Part shown: positions 1 to 6,143 of the stretch, piece after piece
How positions within the stretch are numbered: position 1 is the stretch's first letter
Layout: each line of letters opens with the position of its first letter
DNA from: Rectinema sp003452735
Lineage (GTDB): Bacteria; Spirochaetota; Spirochaetia; Treponematales; Rectinemataceae
Assembly: GCA_035415815.1 (NCBI GenBank)
Contig: DAOOGR010000068.1
Span: 1 to 9,466 of the forward strand
DNA: 9,466 nucleotides
Reading direction: 5' to 3'
Translations under genes and position numbers: made by a program
Notes under the pieces: model-generated
The model's database searches: none
What the model saw: only the letters and a program-made list of their open reading frames with translations
What the model was told of the DNA's origin: nothing

Positions 1-95
1 ATCAATTCTTGGCTTTCGTATTTCCAAATAGGTTGCTCCAATATGCACTCCTCTCCATTTTTTCTTACATGTGCAATTGATTCCAGGTTATTCAT
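1..95 (-). CDS. 5' end of an unidentified gene, possibly Cas3''/HD-nuclease-like (runs off the left edge)
   Basis: An ATG at 95 opens a minus-strand frame of 31 codons that stays open to the window edge. The start is supported by a GGGA 4 nt upstream and by an ATGA overlap with the stop of a short upstream frame, a junction typical of translationally coupled operon genes. The peptide begins with an ESIAHVRKNGEE stretch and reaches QEL at the edge. Many type I CRISPR Cas3 or Cas3'' proteins open with a similar 'YIAHVR..G' stretch shortly before the 'L.EHL' helix of the HD domain. That resemblance is the only basis for the suggestion. The HD motif itself would lie outside the window, so identity is open. 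The gene lies downstream of the 160-aa gene on the same strand and may share its transcript. Confidence 0.4.
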   Translation of the reverse strand, partial: MNNLESIAHVRKNGEECILEQPIWKYESQEL

Positions 96-277
96 ATTTC
101 CCAAGCCTCTGTGACTTCATCATCATCAGATTTTGAGCCAGAAATTTGCTATAGGGCATCATTCATCTCCGATTTTAGATATACATGCAAACCATTATAT
201 CATCTTAATTTCCTGCCGCAAGGATTTCTTATTACGCATGATAAAATCACAGCCACTCCTTTTCCTAAATATCAAAC
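96..277. other. Gap with only short frames
   Basis: This stretch lies between the 160-aa gene and the gene leaving the left edge. On the minus strand it holds only short frames: one of 24 codons starting ATGATG after a GGAG, and one ending in SKSDDDEVTEAWEI whose TGA overlaps the next ATG. The latter has no start codon downstream of an in-frame TAG. It could be a decayed small gene or chance. No terminator or repeat is evident. Confidence 0.35.
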
Positions 278-760
278 TCATTCTCGCATCACGCAAATTG
301 ATAGTTTAAGCGGATTAGCATCCAGAAAGAAAAACTCTACTTCGAATATCGCGCTTTCCCTCGTCAAGCTATTGAGGTATATTGTGATATCTCTTGAAGT
401 TATGCTTGTCTTTGCAAAGTCATACAGTTCTGCCCAGATATCGTCCGCTTTACCAAAAGACGGATAGCTCTCGAGAAAAGCCAATATGTTCTCTTCTGGA
501 GCAAGGCGATGGCCTAAGCAAGATATATAAGGATGCGATAGATCAGCTTGATAGATTGGGAGCTTTTCGAAACAGTTCTGAAAGCTGAGGTCTATTCGAA
601 AGGTCTCTTCTATGAGGCTGAAGGCCATATTCTCAGCTTTTGTAGGCGTATCGTAGCCAGAGATCATACCAACATGATTGAAAGCGCCGGATTGGCTTTC
701 GGAAAATAACTCCACAAAATCTTCTCTGAATTGGATAAGATAGACAACTTTTGCGTTCAT
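278..760 (-). CDS. Hypothetical protein, 160 aa, under a candidate WYL-type operator
   Basis: I do not recognise this protein. The ATG at 760 is chosen because AAGGAG (770-775) sits 9 nt upstream; a longer frame opening at 823 would put the operator inside the coding region. The start is MNAKVVYLIQF. The product looks soluble and acidic, rich in aromatic residues (FQNCFEKLPIY, FEVEFFFLDANP), with no signal peptide, transmembrane segment or obvious catalytic motif. It is the first minus-strand gene after the ISL3 remnant, and the edge gene follows it on the same strand. A perfect palindrome 43 nt upstream of its start matches one upstream of the WYL regulator gene, so it may be a regulon member. 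That the frame is a real gene is fairly secure from its length, RBS and composition; its function is unknown. Confidence 0.7.
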   Translation of the reverse strand: MNAKVVYLIQFREDFVELFSESQSGAFNHVGMISGYDTPTKAENMAFSLIEETFRIDLSFQNCFEKLPIYQADLSHPYISCLGHRLAPEENILAFLESYPSFGKADDIWAELYDFAKTSITSRDITIYLNSLTRESAIFEVEFFFLDANPLKLSICVMRE

Positions 761-802
761 GGCTTGGCACTCCTTGAACAAGCCAAATATACTATTAGGA
801 GT

Positions 803-819
803 GGGACACCTGTTGTCCC
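803..819 (-). promoter_or_regulatory. Candidate operator: 17-bp palindrome GGGACACCTGTTGTCCC
   Basis: The arms GGGACA and TGTCCC are perfect inverted repeats around a 5-nt centre, 43 nt upstream of the ATG at 760. The same element, with the same GGGACACC left part and GTCCC right part, lies at 7145-7161 upstream of the WYL regulator; 13 of 17 positions are identical. The two sites differ only in the four central bases. The position fits an operator overlapping the promoter of the 160-aa gene. A role as a terminator is less likely because no T-run follows. Confidence 0.55.
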
Positions 820-843
820 GCAACTAAATAAATTAAAACTTTT

Positions 844-1144
844 GGGGCTTCCGGGAATAGTATGGCTGACATGACAGAAGGTAGGAATCTTGCCATACTT
901 GAAGCATGGAAGACAAAGAACTCTATGAGAAGCTATTAGGTGTAAAAGAGCCATGGGATGTAATCGATGTCGCGATCGATATGCAAAAAGATTTTGCAGC
1001 ACTTTTTTCTCGTATGAATCTGAAAGTGCGAGCGTGTGGATTTTGCAATAGAGCTCGATTCAAGATGGCAATACTTTTTCATTGTGGGAAACTCTCTCTG
1101 CTTCCAGAGGGATTATCATGACCCACACGAAAGCCAGAAGTGCC
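844..1144 (+). mobile_element. Internally deleted ISL3-family element, about 301 bp
   Basis: The left end (from 844, GGGGCTTCCGGG) and the reverse complement of the right end (from 1144, GGCACTTCTGGC) align over about 26 nt at about 16 positions, giving imperfect terminal inverted repeats. Between them lies a 71-codon frame that joins the N-terminus and C-terminus of an ISL3-type transposase. A full ISL3 element is well over 1 kb, so roughly three quarters is missing. ISL3 elements usually make 8-bp target duplications; I see no convincing one, so the ends may have drifted or recombined. The outermost base of each end is uncertain by a few positions. It can no longer move by itself. Confidence 0.65.
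906..1121 (+). pseudogene. ISL3-family transposase remnant (N- and C-termini fused)
   Basis: The first 26 residues (MEDKELYEKLLGVKEPWDV...) match the conserved start of ISL3 transposases, which open with an ELY..LLG...PW.V motif. The last 30 or so residues (RACGFCNRARF, then KMAILFHCGKLSLLPEG) match the conserved C-terminus, whose usual form is 'ARGFRN...F..AILF..GKL.L.P'. The zinc-binding cysteine region, the helix-turn-helix and the catalytic DDE domain between them are missing. Full-length proteins of the family are about 400 residues; this frame has 71. The deletion kept the frame open, but the product cannot be a transposase. Confidence 0.75.
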
Positions 1145-1210
1145 GGTTTTTAATATCCAAGCAATAAATCGTGAGATTTCGGTTAAATCAGGCTGTATTA
1201 AAGCCCAATA

Positions 1211-1543
1211 CTATACACCGGCCTCTGCTGACGGCATAATCTCGAAAATTCGGTCCAGTAACATCAGCTTGATGACGGAGAGGGGTTGTTCCTGCAGCGA
1301 CATAAGCTTTAGCCAGCCACCTGCTTCCCTCGCGATTTTGAGTCCGGAAATCAAAGCAGATAAACCGGAACTGTCTACGAACACGACACCGCTCATGTCA
1401 ATGACGAGCTTCTTTTTCCCATCGTCTACCATGCTCGCCACGTGCTTCTTGAATTCAGGAGCGGTTGCGCCATTGAGCCTGCCAGTTACGATGACAGACC
1501 AACTGCCATCGGAGCGGGGTTTTTCTTCTACAACAAGGTCCAT
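1211..1543 (-). CDS. STAS-domain anti-sigma-factor antagonist-like protein
   Basis: This is a 110-residue single STAS domain of the SpoIIAA/RsbV type. Such proteins are switched by phosphorylation of one serine: the unphosphorylated form binds a partner and the kinase-modified form releases it. The hallmark DSSG motif is intact at residues 57-60, after the LVIDMSGVVFV strand, so Ser58 is the expected phospho-site. The N-terminal strand-turn (VIVTGRLNGATAPEFK) is also typical. A GAGGAG ribosome site precedes the ATG at 1543. It is the last gene of the operon, 80 nt after the glycosyltransferase. The first gene of the operon carries both a SpoIIE phosphatase and an RsbW-type kinase, so this protein is very probably their substrate. 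No sigma factor is present, so its output partner may be the glycosyltransferase or something encoded elsewhere. Confidence 0.9.
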   Translation of the reverse strand: MDLVVEEKPRSDGSWSVIVTGRLNGATAPEFKKHVASMVDDGKKKLVIDMSGVVFVDSSGLSALISGLKIAREAGGWLKLMSLQEQPLSVIKLMLLDRIFEIMPSAEAGV

Positions 1544-1623
1544 CGTTTTCTCCTCACACAGTGGATTATCTCGCTTAGTGGCTTATCCATGCATCAGTTG
1601 GCGTCATCTGGGGGGTGACTCAC

Positions 1624-3570
1624 TTATGCCTCAACCGGCGGTTTTGGACTCCAGTCTTCTGGCAACTTGTAGTAAAGCGCCCTGATGACGACGCTCAACA
1701 TGATAATGTTGTATGCACCCCAAAAAAGATTGACTATAAGGCCGACCAATTCGGTTGAATTGCCAGTTAGGTACTTTATGATGGCAAATATGGCGCCTGT
1801 GACAGTAAGGCCGATTATCAGTACTTGGGGCCAGATAAGTCTAAAGTCCTTGCTGTCTTGCCGCTCTTTCGGTGTGACGACAAACGCCAGTTTCTTGCCG
1901 GAGAGAACGCTCAACACTGCTCTAATATCGAGCCAAAACATGGCAAGGTTATATTGCTCGCCGCGCCATACGGGAATACCTCTTCCCACGACGCGGAAAA
2001 GGATTTTATTCAAGATGAAGAATGGGATGAATCGAGCAAAAAAATCCCAGGACCACGACGCCACAGGCGCTATGCCAGTAAAGAAATAGATTATTGGTGC
2101 CAAAAGAAGAACAATATTGAAAAAGCCGGACAAGTAAGAATAGATTGTCGAAAAGTACATAAGTCTTTGCGCAAGCGTCAGTCCCTTCTTGGTGAGCGGA
2201 TTATCACGAACGAACACTTGGATAGTCCCTTGAGCCCAACGCAAACGCTGTTTCAGGGCAGTGCCAAGATCTTCCGGAGCAAGTCCATAGGCAAGAACCT
2301 CGGGGTAGAAGACACTATTCCATCCACTTGCGTGAAGGTGCATTGCCGTGGCCATGTCTTCTGTTATACTCAACGTAGCTAGAGCCTGCACAGGGACGGC
2401 TTCGTCGGATCTGGCCAGGTTGATGCGCTCGAGCATCTCTTTGCTGAAATTGCTTATGTCGTCTCGAGCCGTTGCTTGTGCAAGGCAATCAGTACTGCCG
2501 ACTACGTGATTATATATATCAGCAGCCTCGGCATCACCCTGCAACGCGAGGCCCCTTAGAGTATCGGCAATGTCAGCAAGGTCACTTTTGGAGAGCAAAA
2601 GCTTGGCCTTAGAGACTGCTTGCTGCACAAGATCGCTCACCTGGGACAGTGGTGCGTGGTTATCGAGTGCATGCTTCGCCTCTTCAATGCCGCTTTGTAG
2701 CTGCTGTATAGCGGCATTACTTTGTGGATCATGCCCAACCATCCTTTTGGCTTTTTCCGCAAGAAGCTTCAATGCGTCTCTTTCCCGGGCTTCCATTGTT
2801 TCGACATATTCGCGAATACCCAACTGCATGAGTGCTTCTCGGCGCAGAACCGCGTTGGAACCACAGAAGTAACTGGCATTCCATCCATCCTTGCCCTCTT
2901 GAATAGGGCCATAAAAAAGGGAAGCTTCGTTGCCGAAAGGATCGCCCGGGGGCAAATTGTAGAAATATTGTGGTGTCTGGACGAATGCAAGCTTTGGGTC
3001 GGCAAAGAAACCCAAGGTTTTTTTCAGAATCGATGGCATGGGAATTTGGTCGGCGTCGAGAATGAGGATGAATTCGCCCGATGTCTGGAGTAGCGCATTA
3101 TTGATGTTCCCGGCCTTGGCATGGCGCGGTTTTCCATTCCATTCTTGTCCACGGCTTATATAGCCACAGCCAAGGTCTGTGGCGAGTTTGCGCATGCTTT
3201 CTCTGTTGCCATCGTCAAGAATGTAGATCTGTTTGTCCGGCCAATCGATATTGAGGGCGGCTCGTGCGGTTTTTTCGATCAATGATTCGGGCTCGTTGTA
3301 GGTAGTGATAAAAACATCAACTGTGGCCTTTTCTGGGGGAGGCAGAGGTCTCCTTTCTGGCTGGCGCCAGGACATCAAGACAAAGAGCAACATGTCGATG
3401 ATACCGTAGGTTTCTGCAATCACCATGGGAATGGCAAACCAGAGCGCCTGGGTGTTGAGACTATGGGCGTAACGCCACACGATGTAGTTGAGCCCGGAGG
3501 CGACGGTCAAGATTCCGATGATCCGTACAACCAACTGATACGTTTTTGAATGTTCATAGCGCTTCGCCAT
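1624..3570 (-). CDS. Membrane family-2 glycosyltransferase, cellulose synthase-like, with a large helical insertion
   Basis: A 648-residue processive beta-glycosyltransferase of the BcsA type, expected in the inner membrane and building a polysaccharide from nucleotide sugars. Two hydrophobic helices (about 12-32 and 43-67) precede the GT2 domain. The catalytic signatures are present: DDG (119-121), LDADQ (171-175), FCGSNAVLRREAL (235-247), TED (403-405) and QRLRWAQGT (441-449). At least four membrane segments follow (about 470-500, 510-526, 582-600, 607-630). Between the FCGSNAVLRR and TED motifs, normally about 20 residues apart, lies an extra stretch of roughly 130 residues (about 252-400), charged and helix-rich. 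No C-terminal PilZ domain is present, so the usual c-di-GMP control of BcsA seems absent. The ATG overlaps the end of the phosphatase gene by 17 nt and has AAGGAAGG 5 nt upstream. The sugar substrate cannot be read from sequence; cellulose, curdlan-like glucan and other beta-glycans are possible. Confidence 0.88.
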   Translation of the reverse strand: MAKRYEHSKTYQLVVRIIGILTVASGLNYIVWRYAHSLNTQALWFAIPMVIAETYGIIDMLLFVLMSWRQPERRPLPPPEKATVDVFITTYNEPESLIEKTARAALNIDWPDKQIYILDDGNRESMRKLATDLGCGYISRGQEWNGKPRHAKAGNINNALLQTSGEFILILDADQIPMPSILKKTLGFFADPKLAFVQTPQYFYNLPPGDPFGNEASLFYGPIQEGKDGWNASYFCGSNAVLRREALMQLGIREYVETMEARERDALKLLAEKAKRMVGHDPQSNAAIQQLQSGIEEAKHALDNHAPLSQVSDLVQQAVSKAKLLLSKSDLADIADTLRGLALQGDAEAADIYNHVVGSTDCLAQATARDDISNFSKEMLERINLARSDEAVPVQALATLSITEDMATAMHLHASGWNSVFYPEVLAYGLAPEDLGTALKQRLRWAQGTIQVFVRDNPLTKKGLTLAQRLMYFSTIYSYLSGFFNIVLLLAPIIYFFTGIAPVASWSWDFFARFIPFFILNKILFRVVGRGIPVWRGEQYNLAMFWLDIRAVLSVLSGKKLAFVVTPKERQDSKDFRLIWPQVLIIGLTVTGAIFAIIKYLTGNSTELVGLIVNLFWGAYNIIMLSVVIRALYYKLPEDWSPKPPVEA

Positions 3571-5812
3571 AAATGCCTTCCTTCGGGCTGCGTTGCTCGG
3601 ATGGATTGCTGGAGTCGCTTGGACTGTCAGAATGGTTCTGCTCTTGTATGTCGAATCTCACTCGTTTGGGCAAGCATTTCTCTATGTGTAAGCTGTTCAA
3701 TCGTGTGGGGTTGGGTAGAGTGCGGGCAAAGTTCCAGATGTTCCGTAGTGTAGTTGCTGCTTCGCCCCTCATGTATTGAAAAACGTCGGAAAGCGATTTG
3801 ACTATGTAAATGCCACGGCCGCCTTCTGTAAGCGGGTCGGGCGGAACGTCGGGTTGCAACAGAGGGTTGAAGGCTTCGTCCTCATAAAAGAAGTCCACAA
3901 CGACTCTTTCTGCCTCGACTCTGACACCAAGATCGATCATAGGTGTCTCCTGCGAATCGCTGAGTCTTGAAGAACCGTGGACCACGATATTTGTAAAAAT
4001 CTCGGAAGTAATCAGCTCGACCTCACCTGCGAGTTGTTTGCCACAGAAGGTTACTGGTTTCCGAACAAAATCAGTGGCCCTATCCAAGTTTTCCATGCTT
4101 GCTGCAATGGTTAGGGTATAGCTGCGTTGTAAAGCTTTGAGCACGACCAGTGTGAGGTCATCCGAAAGAATCTGGTTGCCGGAGAATGTCCGAACTTCAT
4201 TGACGAGGGCGCTAACGACATTCTGCGCATCGATGTGTTGAGTACCAAGGCGCTCGAAATGTTGAACCAGCCGTTCCATACCAAAGAGTTCTCCGCTCGA
4301 GTTGGCGGCTTCCGTAACACCATCGCTGTAAAGCAAGATAAAATCGCCGGGAAGTAAAGCAAAAGCAAGCTCCCCGACATCAATGTCTTCCATGATCCCG
4401 ATGGGAATGGCAGTGGACCCGATTCTGAGGACACGATCTTCAAGATGCTTCCAAACGAGGACTTCCGTATGGCCACACGAGGCGTAGGTCACCGTTCCAA
4501 ACTCAAGATCGAGCCGTAAAAGCTGTGCCGTAAGAAACATCGACGTCTGTTTGCAGTCTTCGTAGAGTGCCTTATTCATGCCACGTAGTTGTGCAGCGGG
4601 ATTCTTCCCGGCTTCAGTACTGTGACGAAAGAGTGTCCTGGCTGAGGACGTCATGAGGGCGGAGGGGAAACCCTTACCGGAGACATCGGCGATGAGAACA
4701 TCGAGGGTAGCGGCGTCTTGCGAAATAAAATCGTAAAAGTCGCCGCTTATGAAGCGTGCAGGCAAAGCGGTGGAGGCAAGTTCGAATGTTTCAAATCTCG
4801 GGTCGGCACCCGGCAGGAGGCTTTGTTGAACTTGGGCAGCAAACATGATGTCGTGAGAAATCTGTTCTTGACGTGTGACTTCTTCTTGCAATGCATGCTG
4901 CTTAGTAAGATACTCGCCGACTTCGTAGCCGAGGCCAGCAATCATGTCGATAAGTCCTATGTTGTGCTGAATCTGATGTCGACTCAAAAAAAGCGCTACG
5001 CCATAAACTTGAGAACCGTCCATAATTGGGGCGCCAATGGCAGATCTAATTCGGGCATTCTGATATTGTTGCCGCAACAAAAGCGAATGGATGGAGTCAA
5101 TCGAGTCAAAGATTTGGACCTCACCCTTACTCCACACAATTCCGGCAAAACCAAACCCTGGCGCCAGCGTTACGGAAGCAGAAGCTTCGGCCAACTCTCT
5201 AAGGCTGGGTGATGATAGGTGCCAAGAAGCCTGACGGCGCAGGACAACTTCATTATTGCCTTGAGAAGACGTGAGCCAAATCTGTCCTGTTTCCCATTGC
5301 AGAGTGGTACAGACTGTTTCCAACAAGGCAGGCAGCTCGGAGTCCATGGGGGCGTCAGAGGCCCGTAGTTCAGCAAGGGCATGGCGGACTTTTTCGAATT
5401 TCTCAGCCTTGACTCGTTCACCAATTTCGCGAACGACGACAACGACTTCAAGATCTTTAGTTCTGACATCCGAGAAGAAGTTAAACGTAGCCTCGAACCA
5501 ACCATAGAAGCCATCTTTACGCCTTAGACGGCACACCCATTTTTTACGAAGCTGAAAGAGAATTTCCTGTTCGATCATTGTGGCAATCGAGCGCCTATCA
5601 AGGGGGTGAACGAGGTCGAAAGCGTTCTTGCCTATCAATTCGGCTGGCGTATAATGCAGAAGGGGTTCACAGGCGGGTGAAACATAGCGGCAGATACCAT
5701 CTATGGAGAGTCGTGCTATGACATCGTTAGAGTTTTCAGCGAGAAGGCGGTAGTTTTCTTGGTTGCCATCCACTCCAGCAGTATTGATCTGCACGAGCTC
5801 TGCCTCTTGCAA
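3554..5812 (-). CDS. PAS-GAF-SpoIIE phosphatase-HATPase partner-switching protein
   Basis: A 752-residue cytoplasmic signalling protein with no membrane segment. In order: a PAS domain (about 20-133), a GAF domain (about 150-305), a short coiled linker, a PP2C/SpoIIE phosphatase (about 325-558) and an RsbW-like HATPase anti-sigma kinase (about 565-697). Phosphatase metal-site motifs are intact: GDFYD (357-361), DVSGKG (376-381), YSDGVTEA (495-502) and SDDLT (550-554). The kinase has its N-box EIFTNIVVH (604-612), DEAFNP (645-650) and the GGRGIYIVKSL lid (664-674). The tail (about 726-743) is rich in Ser and Pro. PAS and GAF presumably sense a ligand or redox cue and bias kinase against phosphatase action on the STAS protein two genes downstream. 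M. tuberculosis Rv1364c has a comparable PAS-SpoIIE-kinase fusion. The start is a TTG at 5812 with no clear ribosome site, so the exact N-terminus is uncertain, but the domains are not. Confidence 0.9.
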   Translation of the reverse strand: MQEAELVQINTAGVDGNQENYRLLAENSNDVIARLSIDGICRYVSPACEPLLHYTPAELIGKNAFDLVHPLDRRSIATMIEQEILFQLRKKWVCRLRRKDGFYGWFEATFNFFSDVRTKDLEVVVVVREIGERVKAEKFEKVRHALAELRASDAPMDSELPALLETVCTTLQWETGQIWLTSSQGNNEVVLRRQASWHLSSPSLRELAEASASVTLAPGFGFAGIVWSKGEVQIFDSIDSIHSLLLRQQYQNARIRSAIGAPIMDGSQVYGVALFLSRHQIQHNIGLIDMIAGLGYEVGEYLTKQHALQEEVTRQEQISHDIMFAAQVQQSLLPGADPRFETFELASTALPARFISGDFYDFISQDAATLDVLIADVSGKGFPSALMTSSARTLFRHSTEAGKNPAAQLRGMNKALYEDCKQTSMFLTAQLLRLDLEFGTVTYASCGHTEVLVWKHLEDRVLRIGSTAIPIGIMEDIDVGELAFALLPGDFILLYSDGVTEAANSSGELFGMERLVQHFERLGTQHIDAQNVVSALVNEVRTFSGNQILSDDLTLVVLKALQRSYTLTIAASMENLDRATDFVRKPVTFCGKQLAGEVELITSEIFTNIVVHGSSRLSDSQETPMIDLGVRVEAERVVVDFFYEDEAFNPLLQPDVPPDPLTEGGRGIYIVKSLSDVFQYMRGEAATTLRNIWNFARTLPNPTRLNSLHIEKCLPKRVRFDIQEQNHSDSPSDSSNPSEQRSPKEGIYGEAL

Positions 5813-5871
5813 AACTGCGAAATACTGGTCGATGCGACATTTTAGTCGTATCGACTTCCATTGTTCCTTTT

Positions 5872-5900
5872 ATTGTACATCGAGCTAGTACTCTTTCCAA
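5872..5900 (-). promoter_or_regulatory. Candidate sigma70-type promoter of the phosphatase-glycosyltransferase-STAS operon
   Basis: On the minus strand TTGGAA (5895-5900) and TACAAT (5872-5877) are separated by 17 nt. They match the -35 and -10 consensus at 4 and 5 of 6 positions. Transcription would start near 5865, giving a leader of about 53 nt before the TTG at 5812. The site lies at the edge of the IS3 remnant, so the promoter may have come with the IS end. Prediction by eye only. Confidence 0.4.
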
Positions 5901-5939
5901 GACATATGCTGAGCCCAACCGTCAAGACCACAGTCTCAA

Positions 5940-6100
5940 GAAGTTCATGAAACCGCTCACTGTTATAGAACTGCATATACCTACTTATCCCTTCTTTCAG
6001 CTCTTACATGCTTTTGTAGTCGTTGAGGTAAATGTCCTCATACTTGAAACTCTGCCAGAACCGCTCTACATAGATGTTGTCCAGTGCCCGCTCCTTTTCT
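5940..6100 (-). pseudogene. IS3-family transposase OrfB C-terminal remnant
   Basis: The minus-strand translation from about 6100 reads KERALDNIYVERFWQSF, then KYEDIYLNDYKSM, then a TAA stop (6004-6006), and continues in the same frame as ELKEGISRYMQFYNSERFH. This is the conserved C-terminal rve/integrase end of IS3-family OrfB, including the last catalytic Glu region (VERFW...KYE). The frame after FHE no longer resembles the family, and the part upstream of about 6100 is lost. It is a dead fragment with no start and an internal stop. It lies directly upstream of the phosphatase operon and downstream of the WYL gene on the same strand. Confidence 0.8.
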
Positions 6101-6143
6101 TGGCTTTGAAAGATCTCGCTTCGGATAGATCGGCCGTAACTCT

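Noticed and set aside
111..467. Plus-strand open frame of 118 codons
   Set aside because: It overlaps the better supported 160-aa minus-strand gene, has no ribosome site and shows non-protein-like composition.
1170..1205. Possible terminator after the STAS gene (GGCT/AGCC pairing)
   Set aside because: Four-base stem with no clear T-run.
1140..2382. Several plus-strand frames of 130-185 codons
   Set aside because: They lie opposite the STAS and glycosyltransferase genes, whose motifs and ribosome sites are clear.
4718..5212. Plus-strand frame of 164 codons
   Set aside because: It is antisense to the GAF and SpoIIE regions of the phosphatase gene and shows no family features.
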